Below are positions 6,131 to 12,217 of a stretch of 12,232 nucleotides of DNA, piece by piece. Position 1 is the stretch's first letter; each line of letters begins with the position of its first letter. Made by a program: the position numbers and the translations under genes. Origin of the DNA: an uncultured Bacilli bacterium (GTDB lineage Bacteria; Bacillota_I; Bacilli_A; RF39; UBA660); NCBI GenBank assembly GCA_947624855.1, contig CANQMC010000033.1, positions 1 through 12,232 of the forward strand. The letters are read 5' to 3'. A model generated the notes under the pieces. The model did not search any database. It was not told the DNA's origin and worked only from the letters and a program-made list of their open reading frames with translations.

Positions 6131-7139
6131 TTTTGATTATAATTTACCAGAAAATTTAATTGCCCAAACTCCTTTAAAAAAACGAGATAATTCTAAATTA
6201 CTAATTTTAGATAAAAAAACAGGTAATATTAAACATGAAGTATTTCATAATATTATAAATGAATTAGAAAAAGGTGATGTTTTAGTTTTAAATGAAACAA
6301 AAGTTATACCTGCTAGAATTATTGGAACTAAAAAAGATACTGGAGCAATTATTGAATTATTACTTTTAAAAGAATTAGGTAATGATACATGGGAATGTTT
6401 ATCTAAGCCATTTAAAAGACTTAAAGTTGGATCTGTTATAACATTTAACGAAAATTTACAAGCTTTAGTTATTGAAAAATTAAATGAAGGAATAGTTCAT
6501 GTTAAACTAGAGTATCAAGGTATTTTAATGGAAATATTAGATAAATTAGGCCAAATGCCTCTTCCTCCCTATATTCATGAAAAATTAAAAGATAAAGATC
6601 GTTATCAAACTGTATATGCCAAAAATATTGGTAGTGCTGCTGCTCCTACCGCGGGCCTTCATTTTACAGAAGATTTATTACAAAAAATAGAAGAAAAAGG
6701 CATTATCATAACTAAAATTACTTTACATGTTGGTTTAGGAACGTTTAGACCAGTTGAAGTTACTAATATTAAAGAGCATCATATGCACAGTGAATATTAT
6801 GAAATGAATGAAGAAGCTGCCAATATATTAAATAAAGCAAAGCAAGAAAAACGAAGAATTATTGCTGTAGGAACGACATCTACTAGAGTATTAGAAACAG
6901 TTATGAATAAATATCATAAATTTACACCTTGTTCTGGTAATACTGATATTTTCATTTATCCTGGTTATGAATTTAAAGCTATTGATGGTTTAATAACTAA
7001 CTTTCATTTACCAAAATCAACATTATTGATGCTTGTTAGTGCTCTTGCTTCCAAAGAATACATTTTAAAAGCTTATGAAGAGGCTATAAAAAACAATTAT
7101 CGATTTTTCTCATTTGGGGATGCCATGTTTATAAAATAA
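6117..7139 (+). CDS. queA: S-adenosylmethionine:tRNA ribosyltransferase-isomerase QueA
   Basis: 340 aa, full length. QueA transfers the ribosyl part of SAM to preQ1 at tRNA position 34, forming epoxyqueuosine, the penultimate queuosine step in GUN-anticodon tRNAs. Seen: N-terminal INDFDYNLPENLIAQ, NETKVIPARIIG (59-70), the hallmark AAPTAGLHFT (174-183), HVGLGTFRPV (204-213) and NFHLPKSTLLMLVSAL (295-310). ATG 6117 gives the family N-terminus; only a weak GGATGA lies upstream, so translation is probably coupled to the overlapping kinase gene. An in-frame ATG at 6108 would add three residues. Last gene of the operon; tgt, which installs preQ1 and usually follows queA, is not in this window. No clear hairpin terminator follows. 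Confidence 0.97.
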   Translation: MNINDFDYNLPENLIAQTPLKKRDNSKLLILDKKTGNIKHEVFHNIINELEKGDVLVLNETKVIPARIIGTKKDTGAIIELLLLKELGNDTWECLSKPFKRLKVGSVITFNENLQALVIEKLNEGIVHVKLEYQGILMEILDKLGQMPLPPYIHEKLKDKDRYQTVYAKNIGSAAAPTAGLHFTEDLLQKIEEKGIIITKITLHVGLGTFRPVEVTNIKEHHMHSEYYEMNEEAANILNKAKQEKRRIIAVGTTSTRVLETVMNKYHKFTPCSGNTDIFIYPGYEFKAIDGLITNFHLPKSTLLMLVSALASKEYILKAYEEAIKNNYRFFSFGDAMFIK

Positions 7140-7168
7140 AAATAAGTGTAAAGAGTGAAGTTTTTTTC

Positions 7169-7197
7169 TTGAGTATTTTTAATTACTTGGTTATAAT
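7169..7197 (+). promoter_or_regulatory. promoter of the small membrane protein gene
   Basis: -35 TTGAGT (7169-7174), 17-nt spacer, -10 TATAAT (7192-7197). The start expected near 7204 coincides with the AGGTG ribosome-binding site (7204-7208), giving a leader of about 11 nt. Transcription from here runs antisense into the 3' end of yigZ. Confidence 0.7.
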
Positions 7198-7214
7198 AAT
7201 AATAGGTGATAATT

Positions 7215-7400
7215 ATGCATTTTTATGAAAAATTATTAATTTTAATTGTTTTATTTTTAGGAGTAACCATAGGAACCGCTTCTATAATTGGAATGTATGT
7301 AAGAGAGCAAAAAGCAAATAGTACTCCTAGTAATCGAATAATATTAGAGAATATCAATCTTTACGACTTCTCGAGTGGCATTACTATAAGCTCTAATTAA
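7215..7400 (+). CDS. small single-pass membrane protein, unknown
   Basis: 61 aa, not recognised. Residues about 7-30 (from LLILIVLFLG on) form one hydrophobic helix after a short HFYEK N-terminus, followed by a polar tail (MYVREQKANSTPSNR) rich in Ser and Asn. Reality is supported by a good promoter, an AGGTGAT SD with correct spacing to ATG 7215, and the membrane helix; the GTG inside the SD (7206) is rejected as the start. Its last 57 nt lie on the opposite strand of the yigZ 3' end, so the C-terminal 18 or so codons are constrained by another gene or were gained by read-through into it. No homologue is known to me; a function is not proposed. Confidence 0.6.
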   Translation: MHFYEKLLILIVLFLGVTIGTASIIGMYVREQKANSTPSNRIILENINLYDFSSGITISSN

Positions 7401-7703
7401 ACCCCCAGCTCCTAATTTTATGCCCCCAAAATATCTAATAATCACTATTAATACATTATTAAGATTATTTTTTTCAATAATATTTAAAATTGGTAAACCT
7501 GCTGTCCCTGATGGTTCTTTATCATCAGATTTTTTAATGTAATTATTTATTTTATAAGCATAAGGTAAATGTCTAGCTTTCTTATGTTCTTTTTTTAAAT
7601 CATTTAAAATAGTTAATATTTGATCTAAATCATTAACTTCATAATAGAAAGCTATAAATTTTGATTTTTTAATTTCTAAAGTTATTTTATTTAATAATTT
7701 CAT
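7344..7703 (-). CDS. yigZ: YigZ/Impact-N domain protein, single-domain form
   Basis: 119 aa. The UPF0029 (Impact N-terminal) signature is complete: KKSKFIA (12-18), ARHLPYAY (43-50), SDDKEPSGTAGLPIL (59-73) and RYFGGIKLGAGGLIRAYS (90-107). Members include E. coli YigZ and the eukaryotic IMPACT/YIH1 translation regulators; the bacterial role is not settled. Usual YigZ proteins are about 200 aa with a C-terminal DUF1949 domain, but here the frame stops 12 residues after RAYS, so that domain is missing. ATG at 7703-7701 follows AGAGGTG (7717-7711) with 7-nt spacing. Transcribed divergently from uvrC and overlapping the 61-aa membrane protein gene tail to tail. Confidence 0.88.
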   Translation of the reverse strand: MKLLNKITLEIKKSKFIAFYYEVNDLDQILTILNDLKKEHKKARHLPYAYKINNYIKKSDDKEPSGTAGLPILNIIEKNNLNNVLIVIIRYFGGIKLGAGGLIRAYSNATREVVKIDIL

Positions 7704-7723
7704 CTTTTTACACCTCTAATTAA

Positions 7724-7752
7724 ATTATACCTTAATTTTTTTCAAATTTGTA
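7724..7752 (-). promoter_or_regulatory. promoter of yigZ (minus strand)
   Basis: Reading the minus strand: TACAAA (7752-7747), 17 nt, TATAAT (7729-7724). The -35 is weak. The expected start near 7717 is again at the SD sequence AGAGGTG (7717-7711). It interleaves with the uvrC promoter on the other strand (7731-7759), so polymerase could occupy only one at a time. Confidence 0.5.
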
Positions 7753-7759
7753 GTATAAT
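7731..7759 (+). promoter_or_regulatory. promoter of uvrC
   Basis: A perfect -10 TATAAT (7754-7759) lies exactly 6 nt before AGGTG (7766-7770). The -35 is poor (CTTAAT 7731-7736, 17-nt spacer). The palindrome CAAATTTG (7743-7750) occupies the spacer. The start near 7766 would give a leader of about 12 nt before ATG 7778. No LexA-type box is visible. Confidence 0.55.
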
Positions 7760-7777
7760 ATTGATAGGTGATGTCAA

Positions 7778-9562
7778 ATGTTTAAAGAAAAACTAAAATT
7801 AATACCTCATTTACCAGGATCTTATCAAATGAAAAATAAAGATGGCGTAATAATTTATGTAGGCAAAGCTAAAGATTTAAAAAAAAGAGTTAATTCTTAT
7901 TTTAATCGCCCACAAACTGGTAAAACTGCTAAAATGGTAAGTGAAATTGCCGATTTTGAATATATCATCGCCAGTAGTGAATTAGAAGCTTTTATTTTAG
8001 AATTTAATTTAATTAAACATTATGACCCTAAATATAATATTTTACTTAAAGATGATAAAAGTTATCCTTACATTGAATATATAAAAAAACCTTATCCCAA
8101 ACTTAAAGTATCTCGTTATTTAAATATTAAGAAAAAAGATAAAAAAATGTTATTTGGTCCTTATCCTAATGCTTATGCTGCTAGAAGAATTGTTTCATTA
8201 ATAAATCGTTTATATCCTTTAAAAAAATGTGAAAATATGCCTAAAAAAGTATGTTTATATTATCATATAGGAGAATGTTTAGGTTACTGTGAAAAGAAAG
8301 TTGATCCTCTAAAATTAAATAAAATGGAAGAAGAAATATTAGCATTTTTAAGAGGTAATGGAGATATTTTAAAAAATAAAATAATTGAAAAAATGAATAA
8401 TTACAGTGAAAATCTTAATTTTGAAATGGCTTTAGAACTAAAAAAAGAATTAAATTATATAAGTATAATATTAGATAAGCAAAAAATGGAATTACATGAT
8501 TATGAAAATCGAGATTGTATAGGTTTTTATTTCAATAAAGGTTATTTAAGTCTTCAAATTTTATTTTTAAGAAATGGTCGTTTAATTGGGGGTCATACGG
8601 ATATATTTCCGGTTATAAGTACATGGGAAGATGAACTTGATTATTATTTAATGAATTTTTATAGTAAGCATGAAATACCTAAAGAAATACTTTGTCCTGA
8701 AGATATAAATAATGAAATTTTAAGTGAAGTAATAAAAACAAATTTTATTACTCCTAAAAAAGGTAAAAAGAAAAATTTAGTAGAAATGGCTTCATTAAAT
8801 GCTAAAATAAATCTAGAAAATGAATTAGAAATTATATTAAAAGATGAAGATAAAACCGAAAAAGCCAATGATGAATTAAAAGAATTGTTAAATATACCTA
8901 AATTAGATCGTATTGATTTATTTGATAATTCTAATTTATTTGGAGAATTTACAGTAAGTTGTATGGTTGTTTTTAAAAATGGTAAACCAGCCAAAAAAGA
9001 ATATCGAAAATACAAAATAAGTTTAGATAAAAATGATGATTATCATACCATGGAAGAAGTAATTTATCGTCGTTACTACCGAGCTTTAGTAGAAAAAACA
9101 GAATTACCCGATTTAATAATTGTCGATGGTGGTCAAAATCAAATAAATGCTTGTTTAAATATTTTAAATGATTTAAATTTAAATATCAAAGTATGTGGTT
9201 TAAGAAAAAATGATAAGCACCGAACCAATGATTTAATTGATCATTTAGGTAATGTTTATGAAATAGCTAAAACTAGTAATGTTTTTCATTATTTAACTCG
9301 TATGCAAGATGAAGTCCATCGTTATACGATTAATTATCATCGAACTATTAGAAGTAAAGGAGCAATATCTAGTGTCTTAGATAACATTGAAGGTATTGGA
9401 ACTAAAAGAAAAAAAGAACTTATAAAAACATTTGGAAGTATAAATAAAATAAAAGAGGCAAACATTGAAGAATTAAAAAAGATTATCCCAGAAAATGTTG
9501 CTTTAAACCTCCAAGAATATTTAAAGAACTTACAAGAAAACCAAAAACCAAAATCATATTGA
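7778..9562 (+). CDS. uvrC: excinuclease ABC subunit UvrC
   Basis: 594 aa, full length. UvrC makes both incisions in nucleotide excision repair after UvrA/UvrB mark the lesion. Seen in order: GIY-YIG 3'-incision nuclease (about 10-90, with GSY at 14-16, YVG 27-29, R37, E74); a four-Cys set C151, C159, C167, C171 with the spacing of the UvrC iron-sulfur site described in E. coli; the UvrB-binding UVR helix pair (about 196-231); the RNase H-like 5'-incision domain with D383 (DLFDNSN), D450 (IVDGGQ) and H514 (DEVHRY); and tandem helix-hairpin-helix motifs (about 533-583). ATG 7778 has AGGTGAT 7-12 nt upstream. It is separate from yigZ by divergent promoters, and the stop TGA lies on the -35 of the rnfC promoter. 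No terminator follows, so read-through into rnfCD is possible. Confidence 0.98.
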   Translation: MFKEKLKLIPHLPGSYQMKNKDGVIIYVGKAKDLKKRVNSYFNRPQTGKTAKMVSEIADFEYIIASSELEAFILEFNLIKHYDPKYNILLKDDKSYPYIEYIKKPYPKLKVSRYLNIKKKDKKMLFGPYPNAYAARRIVSLINRLYPLKKCENMPKKVCLYYHIGECLGYCEKKVDPLKLNKMEEEILAFLRGNGDILKNKIIEKMNNYSENLNFEMALELKKELNYISIILDKQKMELHDYENRDCIGFYFNKGYLSLQILFLRNGRLIGGHTDIFPVISTWEDELDYYLMNFYSKHEIPKEILCPEDINNEILSEVIKTNFITPKKGKKKNLVEMASLNAKINLENELEIILKDEDKTEKANDELKELLNIPKLDRIDLFDNSNLFGEFTVSCMVVFKNGKPAKKEYRKYKISLDKNDDYHTMEEVIYRRYYRALVEKTELPDLIIVDGGQNQINACLNILNDLNLNIKVCGLRKNDKHRTNDLIDHLGNVYEIAKTSNVFHYLTRMQDEVHRYTINYHRTIRSKGAISSVLDNIEGIGTKRKKELIKTFGSINKIKEANIEELKKIIPENVALNLQEYLKNLQENQKPKSY

Positions 9563-9587
9563 ATTTAACAAAGTAATTTAGTATAAT
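9559..9587 (+). promoter_or_regulatory. promoter of the rnfC-rnfD pair
   Basis: -35 TTGAAT (9559-9564) overlaps the uvrC stop codon; 17-nt spacer; -10 TATAAT (9582-9587). The start near 9594 falls on AGGTGG (9594-9599), leaving a leader of about 11 nt before ATG 9605. Confidence 0.7.
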
Positions 9588-9604
9588 TAGTCTAGGTGGT
9601 AAAA

Positions 9605-10744
9605 ATGACAAAACTAATCGAGCTAAACACAGATTCTAACCTCTTAGTATCAAGTAAAATTTTAACATTTGATAAACCCGATTATGTTTATATACCAATT
9701 AAAACCAATAAAATTTTAGTAAAACAAAATACTAAAGTAGAAATTGGTACTATTCTAATGGAAGATAATAATATAAAAATAACATCTCCCATCTCTGGAA
9801 CAATTAAAGCTATTAAAAAAGTAATGACTATAAATGGTGAAGAAAATGCTATTGAAATCCAAAATGATTTTGAAGAAAAAAGTGAAAAAACACCTACTAG
9901 TAAACGTAATTTAAAAAATATTTCTACCACTAAAATAACTAATATTTTAAAAGAATATCAAATAGATTTAACTAAAACATCTAATTTAATTCTTAATTGT
10001 TTAGATGATGAACCATATGTTTTAACTGAAAACTTTTATTTATTTTTATATTATGAAGGTTTTTTAGAATTATTAGATAAAATATCTCGTACCTATAATA
10101 TATCTAATATTACTATATGTGTTAAATCTAGTAGTAGTGAAAATATTTCTAAAATAATGAGTTATTTAGGAATGTATCCTAATATTAATTTAAATATTAT
10201 TCCTGATTTATATTTAATAAGTAAAGATAAATATTTATTAGAACATTTAAATCTAAATAATAAAGATACTACCATAATTAAAGCTAGTACATTTTATAAT
10301 ATTTATAATTTAATTAAAAAAAATAAAAGTAATACTGATAAATTAATAACAATAAGTGGTAATGGAGTATCAAATCCTTCCATAGTTAAAACTAAAATGG
10401 GAGCCAAAGTAATTGATATTTTAAATAATTTAATAAATGTTTTACCAAACACTGAGTATTTAACAGGTTTAATGAGTGGTCATTATGTTGATATAGCTGA
10501 TTTAATAATAACTAATGATTTAAATAGCATTTTAATTATGAAACCTAAAAAATATTTAAAAACAACTAAATGTTTAAAATGTGGAGCATGTCTTGATGTT
10601 TGTCCCGTAAATATTAATCCTTTACTTTTAAGTGATGCAACATATTATGAAAAAGTAAAAGATATATGTTTAAAATGCGGTTTATGTTCATATATATGTC
10701 CCGCTCACATAAACTTTAATGAAAAAGGAGATAACCATGTCTAA
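9605..10744 (+). CDS. rnfC: divergent RnfC-like iron-sulfur protein
   Basis: 379 aa versus about 440 for standard RnfC, the peripheral subunit that links NADH to the ferredoxin:NAD+ oxidoreductase (Rnf) complex. Seen: an N-terminal barrel-sandwich/biotinyl-like domain (about 25-88, with VYIPI and ISPISGTIK-type segments), an N-CLDDEPYVLTEN stretch (131-143) matching the usual NGAECEPYLTxD, an SLBB-like LITISGNGVSNPSIV (247-261), and two complete 4Fe-4S motifs: C323, C326, C329, C333P and C355, C358, C361, C365P. Missing: the GlGGAgFPtHVKl loop that should precede residue 128, and the PxGGEkqLI region. The NADH/flavin site therefore looks lost. ATG 9605 follows AGGTGG; it overlaps rnfD by 8 nt. 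Homology is confident; an Rnf function is not. Confidence 0.82.
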   Translation: MTKLIELNTDSNLLVSSKILTFDKPDYVYIPIKTNKILVKQNTKVEIGTILMEDNNIKITSPISGTIKAIKKVMTINGEENAIEIQNDFEEKSEKTPTSKRNLKNISTTKITNILKEYQIDLTKTSNLILNCLDDEPYVLTENFYLFLYYEGFLELLDKISRTYNISNITICVKSSSSENISKIMSYLGMYPNINLNIIPDLYLISKDKYLLEHLNLNNKDTTIIKASTFYNIYNLIKKNKSNTDKLITISGNGVSNPSIVKTKMGAKVIDILNNLINVLPNTEYLTGLMSGHYVDIADLIITNDLNSILIMKPKKYLKTTKCLKCGACLDVCPVNINPLLLSDATYYEKVKDICLKCGLCSYICPAHINFNEKGDNHV

Positions 10745-11627
10745 AATACCTAGAATTCATTATTATAAAGATCGTCGTCATTTAATTAATACTTATTATT
10801 TAGCCTTACTTCCTTTAATTATTTTTAGTATTTATAAAAATGGCATTTTATTATATACCAATAATTTAATTAATTTTTCTCACATATTAATTCCTCTTTA
10901 TTTTTATATAATAAGTATTATTATAAGTATATTAATTTCTTTAATATTTAAAGATAGTTTTAAAGAAACAACATTAATATGTTTAATAAGTGCATCAACT
11001 ATTTCCCTAAATACTAATATGATTATTTATCCTATATTATTATTTGTAATTTTATTTATAATTAAATATTTAAAATCACATTATAAACTAGAATTTAATT
11101 CTATTTCTATTATTCATTTAACTTTATTATTAGCTGTTTTATTAAATGGATATTCCTATTTAAATATAAGTGAAACTTTAAATAAATTTAATTATAATTT
11201 ATTTGATGTATTTATTGGTCATAATATATCAGGTCTTGCTACTAGTAGTACTTTAATTATGATTATCAGTTTAATTATTTTATCTTTAAATAAATTTTAT
11301 AAAAAAAATATTGCTTATTCTGCCATTATAAGTTATTTAATTATAAGTAGTAGTTATATACTTTTAACTAAAGATTATAATTATTTAAATATTATTTTAA
11401 GTGGCAGTGCATATTTTAGTTTTATCTTTATAGCCCCATTTATTTATGAAACTCCAATTACTCGTAAATCATCTTTAATATATGGTATTTTAATTGGTAT
11501 TTTAACTAGTTTAATAAGTATATATATAACTCCTATTGAAGCATCTTATATTGTAATTTTTATTCTAAGTTTATTTATTCCAATATTAAATAAAATAGCT
11601 AATAAAAAATATTTAAAAGCTACTTAA
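10737..11627 (+). CDS. rnfD: divergent RnfD/NqrB-like membrane protein
   Basis: 296 aa with about nine or ten hydrophobic helices from residue 18 to the end; an integral membrane protein. RnfD/NqrB subunits carry covalently bound FMN and form part of the ion-pumping core. Matching features: an N-terminal HYYKDRRHLINTYYLALLPLI resembling the family start before helix 1, LFDVFIGHNISGLATSS (155-171) where the flavin-bearing Thr region lies, and GSAYFSFIFIAPF...TPITRKSSLIYG (223-250) matching GGlxfgaFFMATDPVTsPvtrkgrliyG. The DPVT part is lost (PFIYE here), while P-x-TRK-x3-IYG is kept. A candidate FMN residue is T169, but the local motif is imperfect. AAGGAG (10725-10730) precedes ATG 10737, inside the end of rnfC. 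No rnfG, E, A or B follows; the next gene is convergent and shares TTAA with this stop. Confidence 0.78.
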   Translation: MSKIPRIHYYKDRRHLINTYYLALLPLIIFSIYKNGILLYTNNLINFSHILIPLYFYIISIIISILISLIFKDSFKETTLICLISASTISLNTNMIIYPILLFVILFIIKYLKSHYKLEFNSISIIHLTLLLAVLLNGYSYLNISETLNKFNYNLFDVFIGHNISGLATSSTLIMIISLIILSLNKFYKKNIAYSAIISYLIISSSYILLTKDYNYLNIILSGSAYFSFIFIAPFIYETPITRKSSLIYGILIGILTSLISIYITPIEASYIVIFILSLFIPILNKIANKKYLKAT

Positions 11628-12088
11628 TTTTTTCTATTAAAGACTACTTTTTTATCTATTTTACCAAGTAAATAATCGGCACTTATTCCAAATTTATCAC
11701 AAATTTTATATAATACTGGAATAGTAATTAAAACATGCCCATTTTCATATTCTGATATAGTAGTTCTTGATATATTTAATAAATCAGCTAATTTACTTTG
11801 AGTATAATGTAATTCTTCTCTAAAGCTTTTAAGTCTTTGACCAACTAATTCTTTATTAATATTTTTAATAACATTTTTATATTGTTTACTATCTTTAAAA
11901 TTAAACATATAATCAAAAGAAACATTAAAATAATTACATAAAGTATTTAAATGTTTAGTAGGGATTAAAACATTTTCTTTTTCATAATTATTATAAGTAT
12001 TACTATCAAATCTAATTATAATTCCGACATCTAATAAAGACATTTTATTATCTTCTCTTAAAGCTTGCAATTTTTCACCATAAAACAT
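11624..12088 (-). CDS. transcriptional regulator with two tandem XRE-type HTH domains
   Basis: 154 aa. Two Cro/C1-type helix-turn-helix domains lie in one chain: about 5-62 (KLQALREDNKMSLLDVGIII...) and about 85-143 (RLKSFREELHYTQSKLADLL...). The halves align with each other, including LRE/FREE near the start, YNNYEKE/ISEYENG at the recognition-helix end, and the terminal CNYFNVSFDYMF/CDKFGISADYLL. A linker of about 20 polar residues joins them. The second half is closer to consensus; the first is more diverged (SLLDV for the usual TQxxL). ATG at 12088-12086 follows GGGTGAT (12098-12092); the GTG at 12100 lies within that SD region. It is convergent with rnfD, overlapping it by 4 nt. The target is unknown; the neighbouring promoter palindromes are candidates only by proximity. 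Confidence 0.88.
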   Translation of the reverse strand: MFYGEKLQALREDNKMSLLDVGIIIRFDSNTYNNYEKENVLIPTKHLNTLCNYFNVSFDYMFNFKDSKQYKNVIKNINKELVGQRLKSFREELHYTQSKLADLLNISRTTISEYENGHVLITIPVLYKICDKFGISADYLLGKIDKKVVFNRKN

Positions 12089-12119
12089 TATATCACCCAC
12101 ATATATAATTTCTGTTTAT

Positions 12120-12148
12120 ATTATATGAAAATTAAATCTAAAAAGCAA
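12120..12148 (-). promoter_or_regulatory. promoter of the double-HTH regulator (minus strand)
   Basis: On the minus strand: TTGCTT (12148-12143), 17 nt, TATAAT (12125-12120). The predicted start near 12113 gives a leader of about 25 nt, longer than those of the other genes here. An AT-rich near-palindrome (ATTATATAT) lies in the leader, where autoregulation could act, as inference. Confidence 0.6.
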
Positions 12149-12195
12149 GATTATTCACCCGAGTTTTGCAGTTGATGGAACTATAAAGTATAAAC

Positions 12196-12217
12196 AAACC
12201 TAGATTTTATCTAGTTT
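12196..12217. terminator. weak hairpin, possible terminator at window edge
   Basis: CTAGAT (12200-12205) and ATCTAG (12209-12214) pair around TTT. With one bulged C the stem extends to AAA/TTT, followed on the + strand by TTTTATTTT. No gene inside the window ends here on either strand, so it may belong to a minus-strand transcript from beyond the window or be chance in AT-rich DNA. Confidence 0.3.

Noticed and set aside
7140..7168. Terminator after queA
   Set aside because: A run of seven T is present, but I find no stem of more than 3 bp before it.
6128..9562. TGA read as Trp (Mycoplasma code)
   Set aside because: The checked Trp positions use TGG, and TGA ends the dTMP kinase and uvrC genes at sensible family lengths with no internal TGA.
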